From the NCBI RefSeq assembly GCF_024323335.1, contig NC_066581.1, positions 292,836,536-292,900,535 on the forward strand: a DNA stretch of 64,000 bases, written 5' to 3'. The position numbers and the translations under genes were made by a program. Below, in pieces: positions 10,528 to 23,844 of the stretch (positions within the stretch are counted from its first letter, which is position 1; every line of letters starts with the position of its first letter). The notes under the pieces were generated by a model, which saw only the letters and a list, made by a program, of their open reading frames with translations, ran no database searches and was not told the DNA's origin. Source of the stretch: Lathyrus oleraceus. Its lineage: Eukaryota > Streptophyta > Magnoliopsida > Fabales > Fabaceae.

Positions 10528-13500
10528 TGTAAGACCCCAATTTTGACCCTAAGATCCCTCATGCACTCTATCATAAGCATTAGCATTGGGATCATACCTT
10601 GGCATCCTCTTTACCCCTTTTCATTGGGTTTGTTTTGGGAGAGATCACCAAGTACTTTGTGATTATATCATACTTGTATATTATCATTTCCCTAACCAAA
10701 ATACCAAAAATATGTCTTTGCATCTATCTAACTCTTTTGTAGGTAGGGCATGATCTCATTGATTCATTTATCACATCTAGGGTTTGAGACCCTCATGAAC
10801 AAAGAGCACAACCAAGAACTAATTCAATAATGGTTATGAACATCATATATGAGTCCTAATTTATTCTACATGTTATATTGATCAAGTTTGCTTCAAGAGT
10901 TTGAGGGTGATTTGCCTTGGAATCCCTAGTTTGACTGGGTATCTTGAGTAACTTCTTCTACAAGCTATCTCACCAATTGATCAAATTTCTCATGGGGAAC
11001 TTCAAATTTCATCATCTTATGCATATATGATCTACCATGAGCCAATAAAGTCAAGATAATTGGAAGTTATCAAGTTGGTTGATGGTGGTTGGCCAGATGG
11101 ATTCATCTGATCAAAACTGGGTCTCCCTAGACCCTATCTCCTACAATTTTCACCATATGAAAATGATTCCAAGATACAACTTACTCTAAATGACATTATA
11201 AACAACTTTTATGTTGATACCTAGAGCTATTTTTTCTTGGAAAATAATTTTCTATGTTGAAACATTATAGGTCATTTTGTCTAAACCCAAATTTGAAAGT
11301 CAACTTCTCAAGGCCATAACTTGCTAAATTTTTATGAGATGAAAGATTTTCAAGTTGCAAAGTCAAATTCAATGTGTCTACTTCAACTTTTATGTTTGGA
11401 GTTGGCGCTAATTCAACTTCTTTGAACATGTGATATGAGGCTACATTATAGATCACTTTTGACCTATACCATTGATCAAGTGATTTTTCCAAACTTCAAA
11501 AATGCATAACTCTATCATTTCAAATCCAAATGACATGAAATTGGTAACCCTTTTGAAGGTCTTTCAGATAGCTACAACTTTGATGAAGACATTTTTCTCA
11601 GTTGAAGCTCCCATAAAAAGTTAAGCAATGTGGAATATTGAGACATATGGCTTGACACTTAGAAAAAATTTGATATGTCAAATTTTTCCAAACTTCCACC
11701 TCAAATATCTCCAAGTTCCAATCTCCAAATGAAAAAGTGTTCAAAATCAAACTTGTTCCTCTTAATCTCGCCTTTCCAAAGAGCCCATACAATCATTCCA
11801 TGGGCCTATGCGCGCCCATACACCATGCTTTCAACATTTGCCAATTTTGGAAAGTGAAAGTGAGTGTGCAAATATCATCCAATTTCTCTATAAATTGAGG
11901 CCCTTATGCTCAAAATTAACACACATACTACGCCAACTTTGAATCTCCATTGAAAACCCTTCACATTAAGAGGATAATCCTGATAAATTCATTTGAATTT
12001 GAGCTTGAATCTCCACTGTTTTGGAATTCAATTCTCTAGGAGTCCATTGATTCTAAGCCTTTCCATTCCTCTTCTACAAGCAATTGAAGTGAAGCAAAGC
12101 ACGATTCAGATCAAGATCTAGCAAGCTCAGACCTCCATTGAAGGTAATTTGCAGAAAATTTAAACTCTTCGATTCTCCTTGATTCTTGCTTAATTCCATT
12201 GATTCTTGTGTTGTCTGAAGTCCTACCAGTGTAGGCAAGGTGTTTGAGTTGCTTTGAGGCTAAATCGAAGCAACTCAGATCATGAACCTCATTTTTTAAT
12301 TACACATATCTCGTAATATAGTTGGAATTGGAAGAAATGAAGGTGATATTCATGCTCAGTGATGTTTTCTCTTTAAAATCATGTACCTGTTTGAAATTTT
12401 GGTGATGGTTCATGTTGACCAGTCCGGTGAAGTTCACCGGAGAAGACAACCGGAGCTCTGGCTCCGGTGATGATGTATCTTTGGTATAAACCGTGTGATC
12501 CATGCTCCACGTTCTAATCATAGTCGTCCCTTGTGAATACCACGTTTGCAGCGCGTTTGACTAAGGCATTTGTGGAACGCGTGTTTTGGATCATCAGATC
12601 TGCCACCTCAATTAATGAGGGAGATCTGATGGTCCACGTATTTTAGCATTTTCTAACTTTCCATTTAATTTCATTTTCTTCAATAATTCATAATAAATTT
12701 AATATTGATCCAAAAAAATATGGGACTTTCACCAAAAAATTTCAAAAAAATTTCTCTTTTATATTCTTAATTAAAATTATTTTTTGGATCATTATTAATA
12801 TTTTTCATGAATTAATTGATTTTTCATTTGTTTTTAATTGTTTAAAAATATTTTCAAGTGTCCAAAAATTATGAAATTTTTTATCGAAGGTCCTTTGACC
12901 TTGTTTGACCTATGATAAATCTCATGGCCATTTATTTGGTATTTTGATGAGATTTTTGGATTCGGACAAAACATATTTGAATTTAATGCATTATTTTAAT
13001 ATTTTTTAATTGAATAAATTACATTTTAATTATGTTGACCATTTGTATTGACTTAATTGAGTTTCTCATTTGTTGTTGGGCCTTGGTCAAGGTTGATTTG
13101 ACTTTGTCAAGTTAATATTATTGGATTTAGGGGATTGATGGAATGTACATTCCATTTCCCAAAATGAATGAATAATATTAATTTGGTAAAAGTCCTCCTT
13201 TGACCAATTTGTGATCTCATTCATCCCTTCCCCTCTTCATCCATTCATTTTCAATTGGCCAATGACATCTCAAAATCCTAATGCTAGTTGATTGAGAGAT
13301 TAACATGAGTATGGATGAGATTAGGTCACACCTTTTGTATATTTTTTATGTGTGGTATGTTTAATGAGCATAATTCATAATATTATGTCTCCAACATGCA
13401 TTAACACCAAAAGTTTATTGTTCGGCCTCAAATAGTTTTGACTTCTATATAAGTCCAATTATGATTGCTTAACATAGCGTTAAATTTGTGACATAAAAGG

Positions 13501-15068
13501 CATAAGCATTCTAGTTAGTGAGATTGTAAGTCTCCCCTCTTCCATGGTATTGTGTGGAAACTTGGCCTTCTTTCCTTCCTTTGGAAGATGTTTTGATTCA
13601 AGGATCCATGTTTGTGGCAAGTGAGTTGAGTGTTCTCCAAAGAATGTCTTGAAATCAAAAAGCAAAATAAAACTAACTATTAAGTTACTAACCATTAACT
13701 TTTAATTTCAAGTCTTTACTTTTAATGCAATTTATTTTTAGTATTCTATTATCATTCGCCATTATACATATCATTCTAATTGTTTATGTAAATGTAATTT
13801 TCACTTTGTCCACTTGGACCATATTGTGTGATATTATTTTGCTTTGTGTATATCTTGTTTGCTTGTTTGGTCTTTGACCATGAACACACTTAATGATAAT
13901 AAAAAACCTAAAAGACTTTTAAGTGGACTGTTGGTTTGATCTTGCCCAATTGGACATAGAACTTAGGCAACATTCCTTTGCTAATGGACTTGCCCAATGC
14001 CAATTTGTTGAAGAACCAAGAACTTGCAAGTTTGAATTCATCTAATACATCATTCAAGATCTCTCCAGATTCATCTGCAACATTGATCATTGTTAAGTTG
14101 TTATGTTGAACCTGTGACTTGTGGAATTCATCTGTTGCATAGGCTCTTTTGAAGAAGATCATTGAAGTGGATAAGCTTGGATGAGACCATCTTTATTTGA
14201 TGCCTCTGCTCTTCAAGATTGATATAATTCTGCATTTGTATGTTGCTTGATTCTAAAAGGTCCAAAGGAATTCTGGGTTTCTATTGACATACTTGTCTAT
14301 TGGATTTCTCCCATTTGGTCAGATCTTTTCAACTTTAAACTTTTAAATTTTGTGCATAGGGTAGTCTCTTCATCTCCTCCCCATTTCTTTAATTTCAAAA
14401 TCTCGCCCTCCATTTTCAAAACCTTCTTTGTGTGAACTACATTTGTTCTAAACTTTGACCATTTTCAAAAAAAGATAGAAACTTTGGCCTTATGCCATTG
14501 CATTTTCCAACTTATTTTCTTAAATCAAACTTGTAAATAAACTTAACTATACTTGACTTAAACTTTCAAAAAGCCAAAAGGAACTAACTCATTCAAACCA
14601 TTTTTAGGCCTTTGTGCCTTTCAAACTTAAATTTTGTTAAAACCAACACACTCACTTTGAAATTTATAGCACGAACTACGAGGTTTTGATCCCTCATTTT
14701 TATGTTGGTAGGTAGGCATAAGACCGAAGGTCTTGTCAAACACAAAAATATAATTAATCAATTCTTTTCTCATCCCCCACATTCTATTTGTTTGTAAACA
14801 TCACTTTGTACAAAATACATATGCACACTAAAAGGGCTCTCTAGGAGTACCTAGGACAGTTTGGGTGCTAACACCTTCCCTCTATGTAACCAGCCCCCTT
14901 ACCTGTGATCTCTGACTTTTATTAGTTTTTATTTTAAAACTTCTTACTAATTGGGTTTTGCTCGTACTTTTTCCCTTTTCCCTTGGAAACAATAAAAGCG
15001 CGGTGGCGACTCTTGTTAATTGATCTCTAGCTTGTCAATAGCTTGATGATCATGAATTTCCTGCTACA
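10528..15068 (+). repeat. 5' LTR of Ogre A (4541 bp)
   Basis: Starts TGTAAGACCCCAATTTTG and ends CTGCTACA nine bases before the PBS. Landmarks: TATA box near 11889, hairpin TCTAGG-AGTA-CCTAGG at 14840-14855, and the AAAAGCGCGGTGGCGACTC box near 14994-15013. Most of 12650-14700 is AT-rich without a usable ORF. I did not find the tandem hairpin repeats seen in the LTRs of B, C and D. Confidence 0.9.
11889..11894 (+). promoter_or_regulatory. Putative TATA box of LTR A
   Basis: TATAAA within CTCTATAAATTGAGG, 1.36 kb into the LTR, similar in depth to the TATA of LTR C (1.33 kb). Confidence 0.5.
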
Positions 15069-15077
15069 GAAATTAAG

Positions 15078-15095
15078 TGGCGACTCTGCTGGGGA
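15078..15095 (+). promoter_or_regulatory. Primer binding site of Ogre A
   Basis: TGGCGACTCTGCTGGGGA lies nine bases after the LTR end. It is the Ogre-type PBS, described for this lineage as complementary to the 3' end of a tRNA-Arg. It differs from the PBS of C at two positions (CTGCTGG against CCACTGG). Confidence 0.85.
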
Positions 15096-15935
15096 GTAGT
15101 CTCCAGTGGGTTTAGCCTACTTTTTCTATGAATATATTTGTATATATGTGATGTTTGTATATATGTATGTGTGATATAATCTGCTTGTTGTGCTTGGTGA
15201 TCTCTGAGTGGTGAGATAAGTTCTAACCCGAACTTGAGTGCAATTAAGATAGGAGGATGGTATAGTCATGTCGACTTGTGTGGAGTAGTCCTTAATAAGT
15301 TGGTTTGAGACACGTCTGCTTAGTGGAGACTCCTTTGGATTTGGGAATGTCACACAAGTATTTGTGGTTAGGCATTACTATTTCTAATTGGGTCTAAAAA
15401 GCTGGGGACCTTAGAACACCTAACCCATCTTGGCCTATTTAGGACGTAGTGCAGAAACTGTTCAGGTGTAGACTTGATAACAGTTGTTATGCAATACTAC
15501 ACTCAGACGAGTTTCTCTTGAGAATATTATGGGTCGATGAGTCAGTCATCTTAACCTGTAATATCCGATAAATGGAATTAAGACTCAGGGAACTTTTTAG
15601 AACATGATCTACAGGTTTTATCCTTAGTTCACTCCTTTGGGATGGTTCTTACCCAGACTCCATGCTCGTGACTCGCAACAAACCCTTGATTCTTGGTTGA
15701 TCCAATCAAGTCTTGTCAATATCAATGGAACTTGGTTGTTGATAAGGTGTAAACCATAATCCACCAAAATGGATGATTGATCTTGACAATGACTTGATTC
15801 ATCCCTTGACCTTTGTTTTCCTTGTGTGTGATCCCTTATTTGTGATTGTTGCATTCATGCATTCATGCGCATCATAACATTCATCACACGAAAATTTCAA
15901 GGAACTAAGGTGTCATTTGCAAATATTTTCAGACC
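15096..15935 (+). other. Leader of Ogre A with a long inverted repeat
   Basis: Non-coding sequence between PBS and ORF1. It contains a 13-of-14 bp inverted repeat: TTGTCAATATCAAT at 15713-15726 against ATTGATCTTGACAA at 15776-15789. A nested ATCCA/TGGAT hairpin lies inside it. The same structure is in the leader of C. Confidence 0.75.
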
Positions 15936-17480
15936 ATGGATTATGGATGAAGGAACACTAAGAAGTACAGTTTCAGATGTCCCGACTTGAAAGAGTTAAG
16001 GAAGCTAGCATCTTTTGTATTAGATCCCTTGGACTTCAAACAACGTCATGGGAAGCTTCTATCCATTTTGTTTGCTGACGTAGTTGAGGGACTATTGAGT
16101 GTATTGGTGCAGTTCTATGATCCTCTCTACCATTGTTTCACTTTCCCTGATTTTCAGCTTGTGCCTACCTTGGAGGAGTATTCTCATCTTTTGGAGATAC
16201 CTGTTTCTAGTAGAGTACCTTTTAGTGGATTGGAGGACATTCCCTGATCTAGTATTATTGCTGAAGCTCTTCACTTGAAGAAGTCTGAGATAGAGGCTCA
16301 TTGGGTGAAGAAAGGAGGGTTATTTGGATTGCCATCTATTTTCCTCATCAAGGAAGCTACTACTTTTGCTCAAGCTGGTAGTGTGGATGCTTTTGAGGCT
16401 ATCTTTGTGTGTCTCATCTATAGATTAGCTTTGTTCCCTAACATCGACGGTTTTGTTGGTATTAACGCCATTAGACTTTTCTTGATTTGGAATCTTGTGC
16501 CTACTTTGTTAGGTGATATGTATTTCTCTTTGCATCTAAGGAATTCTAAAGGTGGTGGAGCTATTGTCTGTTGCATTCCTCTTTTGTACAAGTGGTTTAT
16601 TTCGCACTTTCCTCAGACACCTGTTTTTATGGAGAACAAACAATGTCTAAGGTGGTCTCAGAGACTTATGCCTCTCACTAATGATGATATAGTTTGGTAT
16701 GATCCATCTTTAAGCAGTTTGGATATTATTGATAGTTGTGGTGAATTCTCTAATGTGCCTCTCATTGGTACACAAGGAGGAATTAGATACAACCCTGCTT
16801 TGGCTCGTCGTCAACTTGGGTTCCCCTTGAGAGACAAACCTAATAACACTTTGTTAGAAGGTCTTTTCTATCAAGAGGGTAAAGATCCCCAACATTTGAA
16901 GTAGAAGATTATGCATGCTTGGCATAATGTGCATAGGAAAGGAAGATCCGAGCTTGGTTCGTGCAATTGTGTAGCTTTGGAAGCTTACACTCTTTGGGTG
17001 AAGAAGAGAGCTATGGAGTTGAAGATGCTTTATCCTTGCGAAAGACCTATGTTTATGGTTGTGGTTGAGCCATTAACTCTCCCTAACCAAGATGTAGAGG
17101 AGTTGGAAGACGCGCTCATCAAGATGAAGCAAGAAAAGGATATGTGGGAAGAGTGTTTCCATGCTTTGAGCAAGAAGCATGAAGAGTTGCAGTTGGAGTC
17201 TAAGGACAAAGATGCACTGATTGAGCTACTTGAAGACCGAGTGACAAAGAGACAGAGAGAGCCAGAGGTTTCATCTTCTAGCGCACCTCAGCCTTTCGTT
17301 GCTTGGAAGAAGATTGTTGACCAGCTTGTCCTCGAGAAGACTCAGATGAAGCTTCTTTTTAGGCTGAGATTCGTCGCATTCGAAGGAAGTACGTGCCTTC
17401 AGCCAGATCTTCTGACATTGTTGTTAGGGATCTTCTGACATTGGTTTCTGAAATTGTACTCAGTGTAATCCTTCCAATTT
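15936..17480 (+). pseudogene. Ogre A ORF1 (extra ORF upstream of gag), broken
   Basis: Homologous along its length to ORF1 of C (46452-47900): a KELRKLASFVLDPL block, FYDPLYHCFTFPDFQLVPTLEEY, an LRNSKGGGAIVCCIPLLYKWFISHFP block, and a charged coiled-coil-like C-terminal part. The ATG matching the C start is at 15936. In-frame stops are at 15948 (TGA), 16245 (TGA) and 16902 (TAG), and a frameshift near 17360 ends the alignment early. The family resembles plant proteins annotated DUF7745 (from memory, not searched). Function unknown. Confidence 0.8.
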
Positions 17481-17710
17481 ATATAAATAAAAAGAGATTT
17501 TTGGTCATATCAAAATTATTGCAATTGTCGTTTAAATATATATATTTGCAAATGATATAGTAAGTTCCTTGAAAATAAAAATAAATCAAGCATTGCATTT
17601 CATACATCATTTGCATAAGAAGGTTTTTGTCAGGTGTCTGATTGGTGTTCTTCTGTGCTTTAGCCAAGCTGACTCACTGGTACAACACCAGAACTAATCG
17701 TCCAAAGATC

Positions 17711-20700
17711 ATGGAACACCTTGAGCAAGAGAACCGAGATTTGAAAGAGGAGATTGCCAGGCTGACTGCCATGATGGAGTCAGTTCTTGCTGCCCAGAGC
17801 CAAGCTTCTCCAACACCTGCAACTCCTCCCGCAAGGACAATCATCTCTGAAGTGGTTACTTCTACTGTGCCTGCTGCCACCGCCCACTTCGCTCCAAATA
17901 TGCCTGCTGGATTCCCTTTGGGAATGCCACCTAATTTTTCCCCAGAGGGTTTCGCTCCCACTTTTGCTTCCATGTCGGCATCTAGCCCAGTCATGTCTGT
18001 GCCACCTCCCGTTGTGCACACTCTGCCGCGTGTAGAAGACACCGTCTATCATTCTGAGCCATCTGAGGGCTCGGACGTCTATGAAAAGATGAATGAGAGG
18101 AAGGACCAATTCCTTGAGCTGCGCAAGGAACTGAAAACGCTGAGAGGCAAAGATTTGTTTGGGAAGGGTGCTGTTGAACTGTGCTTAGTGCCCAATGTGA
18201 AAATCCCTGTGAAATTCAAAGTGCCTGACTTTGAGAAGTATAAAGGGAACTCCTGTCCACTCAGCCATCTTGTGATGTATGCCGCAAGATGTCAACCCAG
18301 ACAGATAATGATCAACTGCTGATTCACTATTTCCAGGATAGCCTGACAGGTGTTGCGCTCCGATGGTATATGGGGTTAGATAGTGCAAGCATTCGCACCT
18401 TCAATGACATAGGCGAGGCTTTCGTGAAACAGTACAAGTACAACGTGGATATGACGCCAGATAGGGACCAGCTGAGGTTCATGTCTCAGAAGGATAAGGA
18501 GACATTCAAGGAGTACGCCCAATGTTGGAGGGAGTTAGCTGCCCAGATCACTCCTCCTTTGGAGGAGAAAGAGATAACGAAAATCTTTCTGAAAACCCTG
18601 AGTTCATTTTACTATGAACGCATGATCGCCAGTGCCCCCAGTGATTTTACCGAAATGGTAAATATGGGGATGAGACTTGAAGAAGGGGTCCATGAAGGAC
18701 GATTGTTGAAAGAGGAGGCGTCGACTAGCAATAAGTATGGGAGTAATTTTAGCAAGAGGAAGGATAATGAGACCAATGCTATTTCAAGTGGGAGGCAGAG
18801 GAGGCCTCAAGCAAGAAGAAATCCACCACCCCGTCAACATCATCACCATCAAGTATCTTCCGTCATTCCAGTATTCTCAAATCAGCAAATAATACCAATT
18901 CAACAACAACAACAACATCAGTACCAAAATCAACGTCAACAACAACAACCACAACAAAGAACAAACACCTAAAACAATAACAATTCCAGCAACAATCATC
19001 ACCAGCAACAAAACTTTGAGAGGAAGAAGGTCTCTTTCGACCCGATTCCTATGACGTATGCATAACTATACCCATCTTTAGTCCTCAAGAATTTGATTCA
19101 ACCGAGGAATCCACCACAGATACCAGAACCACTTCCTTGGTGGTATAAACCCAAACTTCATTGTGCTTTTCACCAGGGTGCACCTAGGCACGATATTGAG
19201 AATTGTTATCAGCTGAAATATGAGGTGCAAAAGCTTATGAAGAGTGGCATGGTGTCTTTTGAAGACCGCGCGCCTAATGTGAAAGTTAATCCTTTTCCCG
19301 CTCATGGGAATTCTTCAGTGAACATGGTGAACGGTTGTCCAGGTAAATTCAAAGTTTTCGATGTCCGGTTTATCCGAAGGTCTTTGGTGAAAATGCACAA
19401 AGATATCTATTTGGTGAGTGAATGTGAACATGATCAAGATGGTTGTGATATTTGTAGCGTGAACCCAAGAGGGTGTGTTATTGTGAAAAGGGACATCCAG
19501 TGCCTGATGGATGAAGGCATGATCCAGATTGTTTAAACTCGTCATGTAGATAACGATGTTAATGTCATTGTTCCCATTTTCAAACAACCAAAGCGGTTGG
19601 TGATTCAATATGATAGCAGCAGTAGCCAGAATGTCAGCAATAGATCAGTTTCGCCGTTGGTAATACGGTTGGCGGGCCCAATCCCGTATGCATCTGATAA
19701 AGTTGTACCATATCAATACAATTTGAAAGATGATGATGAGGTACTCCAACTGATCAAGAGGAGTGAATTCAATGTGGTTGAACAGTTTCTCCAGACTCCC
19801 TGAAAGATTTTTGTGTTGTCTCTGCTTTTGAATTCTGAAGCACACAGAGAAGCACTCCAGAGAGTTCTTGAACAGGCATACGTAGAGCAAGATGTTATTG
19901 TGGCTCAATTTGATCATATTATGGCTAACATCACTTCGTGCAATAATTTGAGCTTCTGTGACGAAGAACTCCCTAAGGAGGGAAGAAATCATAATCTGGC
20001 TTTGCACATTTCAATGAATTACAAAGAAGATGCTTTGTCAAACGTGCTAGTTGACATTGGGTCGTCACTCAATGTGCTTCCGAAGTCAACATTGTCAAAG
20101 TTATCTTATCAAGGAGCTCCCATGAGATATAGTGGAGTAATTGTCAAAGCCTTTGATGGCTCACACAAGACAGTCATTGGTGAAGTGGACCTTCCAGTCA
20201 AGATAGGTCCGAGTGATTTTCAGATTACTTTCCAGGTAATGGATATTCACTCGGCCTATAGTTGTTTATTGGGAAGGCCATGGATTCATGAAGCATGGGC
20301 TGTTACTTCCACTCTACATCAAAAGCTCAAATTTGTCAAGAATGGCAAGTTAGTGATTGTGGGAGGTGAGAAAGCATTGTTGGTCAGCCATCAGTCATCT
20401 TTTTCCTACTTGGAAGCTGAGGATGAGGTTGGAACTCCGTTCCAAGCCTTATCTATTGCTGCTAAGAAGAGAGTTGGGGCACCAATGTCCTCTCTGAAAG
20501 ATGCACAGAGAATTGTTGAAGAAGGTCCTGTTGATCAGTGGGGGCGTGTGGTAGAAGTTGCCGACAACAAGGGAAGAACTGGTTTGGGGTTCCAGAAGGG
20601 CTCGTCAACCGTTAGATCTAAAGAGATGCAACTCAGCTTCCATAGCGGAGGGTTCATTCATGGCAATGAATGACACTTAGCTGTTGTGCTAGAGGATAGC

Positions 20701-20792
20701 GAAGAGGAAGACTGCACCAACTTTGTAACGCATGGAAGGACATACAACAATTGGATTGTTGTTGATATTCCTGTTATTTTGCATCGATCTAA
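17711..20792 (+). pseudogene. Ogre A gag-protease, broken
   Basis: The ATG at 17711 matches the gag start of C. The reading passes through a Pro-rich N-terminus, a Gag block (ALRWYMGLDSA, then EAFVKQYKYNVDM), a CHHC-type knuckle near 19160-19205 and an aspartic protease. Lesions: a frameshift near 18280; stops at 18970, about 19063, 19534 and 19801; and a stop at 20671. In the protease the catalytic D-T-G has become D-I-G (20053-20061, ACT to ATT), which should inactivate it. The 3' end runs in another frame to the 5' splice site at 20793. Confidence 0.85.
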
Positions 20793-21047
20793 GTAATTGC
20801 TTTTATATTTTAAAATCTTTCTCCTATGCCTAAGGGAGAAGTGAACATTGTTTGGGCATTTTGAAATTGATCATCAATAAAATTAATTCTATTCATCCAC
20901 ATCTTTGATGTTTTATTTTTTACTTTTTTGCTTATTTCTGAAAATGGTAATCACAAAAAACATAAATAAACAATATAATTGTCCATCTGCATAATATTTG
21001 GTCACAAGTTCACTTCTCTAAAATCAAAATATCAAATCATTATACAG
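20793..21047 (+). other. Ogre A intron between protease and RT (255 bp)
   Basis: The GT at 20793-20794 sits inside AAGTAATT, and the AG at 21046-21047 ends ATTATACAG. Joining the exons restores one codon (AA|G) and reads on into the RT exon, as in C. The unspliced frame stops at the TAA overlapping the donor. A hairpin TTCTCC/GGAGAA lies at 20819-20840, 26 nt after the donor. Splicing between pro and RT is established for Ogre elements; the exact sites here are inferred. Confidence 0.75.
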
Positions 21048-23207
21048 GTTGGTTCCTAACCCCATTGGATACAATGATCCTTCTCCTTCTCCAAATTTTG
21101 AATTCCCTGTGTGTGAAGCCGAGGAGGAAAGTGATGTAGAGGTGAGTGAGGACTTGTCTCATCTTCTTAAGCAAGATGAGAAGATTATTCAGTCGTTTGA
21201 AGAGCAGATTGAGCTAGTCAACTTGGGTTCCGAAGATGATGTGAAGGAAGTCAAGATTGGGTCTCGACTGTGTCCAGATGCTAAGAAGGGGTTGATTATT
21301 CTTCTTCGAGAGTATTCAGATGTGTTTGCTTGGTCCTATCAATACATGCCTGGGTTGGATTCTGATATTGTGGAGCATAGATTCCCGTTGAAGCCAGAAT
21401 GCCCACCAGTCAAGCAGAAGTTGAGAAGAACGCATCTTGATATGGCTGTGAAGATCAAAGAGGAAGTTCAGAAGCAGATTGATGTCAGTTTTCTTGTAAT
21501 TGTTGAGTATCCGCAATGGGTGGCCAATATTGTGCCTGTGCCGAAGAAAGATGGAAAAGTCCGCATGTGTGTCGATTATAGAGATTTGAATAAAGCCAGT
21601 CCGAAAGATGATTTCCCTCTGTCACACATTGATATGTTGATAGACAATACTGCTAGATTTAAAGTCTTTTCATTTATGGATGGATTTTCCGAATATAATC
21701 AGATTAAGATGGCACCTGGGGATATGGAGAAGACCACATTCATTACACCCTGGGGAACATTCTATTATAGATGATGCCTTTCGGTCTAAAGAATGTTGGT
21801 GCAACTTACCAGAGAGCAATGACTACTCTTTTTCATGATATGATGCATAAAGAGATTGAAGTTTATGTCGATGACATGATTGCTAAATTGATTGATGAAG
21901 AGGAACATGTTGAGCATTTATTGAAGTTATTCCAGCGTTTGAGGAAGTATAAACTCCGCTTGAATCCCAATAAGTGTACTTTTGGTGTTCGTTTTGGTAA
22001 GTTATTGGGCTTTATTGTCAGCGAGAAGGGTATTGAAGTTGATCCTGCCAAGTTAAAAGCAATACAAGAGATGCATGCGCCCAAAACTAAGAAGCAAGTC
22101 AGAGGTTTTCTCGGCCACTTAACATATATTTCCAGATTTATTTCCCACATGACTGCCATATGTGCGCCTATATTCAAGCTTCTTCGGAAAGATCAGTCTT
22201 GTGATTGGACCGAAGACTGCCAGAAAGCATTTGATAGTATCAAGGAATATCTACTTGAGCCTCTGACTTTGTCTCCGCCTGTTGAAGGAAGACCGTTGAT
22301 CATGTATTTGACTGTGCTAGAAGATAGTATGGGTTGTGTTCTTGGTCAGCAAGATGAGACTGGGAAGAAAGAATTTGCAATTTACTCCCTCAGTAAGAAA
22401 TTCATCGACTGTGAGACTCGGTATTAAATGCTTGAGAAGACTTGTTGCGCATTGGCTTGGGCTGCTAAGCATCTGCGTCATTATATGTTGAATCATACCA
22501 CTTGGTTAATATCCAAAATGGATCCAATCAAGTATATATTTGAAAAGCCTGCTTTAACTGGGAGGATTGCCCGTTGGCAGATGTTGCTATCAGAGTATGA
22601 TATTAAATACCGATCTTAGAAAGCAATCAAAGGTAGTATCTTGGCTGACCATTTGGCTCACCAACCAATTGAAGATTATCAGTCAGTGCAGTATGACTTC
22701 CCTGATGAAGAGATTTTGTACTTGAAAATGAAAGATTGTGATGAACCATTGCTAGAAGAAGGGCCAGAACCTGGTTCCCGTTGGGGCATGGTATTTGATA
22801 GAGTTTTTAATCAATATGGAAATGGCATTGGGGCAGTGATTATTACTCCTCAAGGCACGCATCTATCATTTACAGCTAGATTGACTTTCAAGTGTACAAA
22901 CAACATGGCAGAATATGAAGCTTGCATTATGGGGCTTGAAGAGGCCATGAATCTTAGAATCAAGTATTTGGATGTCTTCGGTGATTCGGCTTTGGTTGTG
23001 AATCAGATCAAAGGAGAATGGGAGACAAATCAACCCGGTTTAATACCATATAGAGATTATGCAAGGAGGATTTCAACTTTCATTACAAAGGTTGAATTTC
23101 ATCATATCCCTCGAGATGAGTACCGGATGGCAGATGCTCTTGCAACGTTGGCATCAATGATTGTAGTGAAGTATTGGAATAAAGTTCCTAATTTAACTGT
23201 GATGCGG
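21048..23207 (+). pseudogene. Ogre A RT, RNase H and archaeal-type RNase H, broken; integrase deleted
   Basis: The RT is recognisable from VPVPKKDGKVRMCVDYRDLN and the catalytic YVDD within EVYVDDMIAK. The canonical RNase H follows (GCVLGQQDETGKKEFAIYS), then the second, archaeal-type RNase H (NGIGAVIITPQG, then NNMAEYEACIMGLEEA). Lesions: a one-base frameshift at about 21771; TAA at 22425; TAG at 22617, a CAG-to-TAG change relative to C. In the second RNase H the FDGA motif reads FDRV. Similarity to C stops after VPNLTVMR near 23207, so the whole integrase is missing. Confidence 0.9.
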
Positions 23208-23508
23208 TACTTTATCCCCATACCAAATCTGGTGTCTGTCCTCCTTCAATTGTAGAGTGTCAGCCCCTAAGCAGAAAAGATTTTAACCTTTCTCTATTTC
23301 CCCGCTGAGTTTGTTTCCTCCTGGATGATTGTTATTTCAATTTCCTCTCCAGCAAATTGTCTGGATGGAATTACTCCCCTAGAGTTATATCCTCATTGGG
23401 TTGAGTCTTGATTGACCGTTTTCTTTCTAGCTCTTACCTAAATAGATATGTTGGTCCCCTAAGAGTCTATTACCCAGTAACTGCTAATATTCTTCTTAGT
23501 TTACAGTT
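23208..23508 (+). other. Remnant of the Ogre A post-pol region joined to RNase H
   Basis: The sequence resembles the post-pol region of C around 57290-57620: CCCCTAAGCAGAAAAG, a CCCCGCTGAG block, and a CCCAGTAAC at about 23472. A deletion of roughly 3.3 kb, measured on C coordinates, fused it to the second RNase H. It ends where the Ogre B LTR begins. Confidence 0.7.
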
Positions 23509-23844
23509 TGTTGCTGTCGCATACGCGAAAAACAACCGGCGGGAAAAGACACAGAGCCGCCACCGTGCGTTATTTATCCCAAAGGAGGGAAAGGAAACTC
23601 TCGAAGTAAACCTGAAAGAGGGAAAGGAATGGTCTCACGACCAGAGATTGCTAGGATCGGGAGTCGGTTACGCAAGGGGAAGGTATTAACACCCCCTCAC
23701 GTCCGTCGTACTCGACGGGATCCACGCTCAAACGAATAGAATAAGGTTGTTGAATAACTGCTCAAAAAATGCACCAAACTGGAATAAAACACAGATGAAA
23801 GAAGACGGAGGAATGGGACTCGGCAGGATGTCGCATCCTAGGCC

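Larger units (their letters stand above)
10528..23508 (+). mobile_element. Ogre A: Tat-lineage LTR retrotransposon, decayed and internally deleted (3' part beyond nest)
   Basis: Order on the plus strand: 5' LTR, PBS, leader, ORF1, gag-pro, intron, RT-RNase H, truncated tail. It was inserted into the Athila-like element. Ogre B then inserted at 23508/23509, so the rest of its post-pol region and its 3' LTR should lie far to the right. At least nine disabling stops or frameshifts and loss of integrase make it clearly older than C. Candidate target-duplication half: GTCAG at 10523-10527; the partner is outside the window. Confidence 0.9.
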
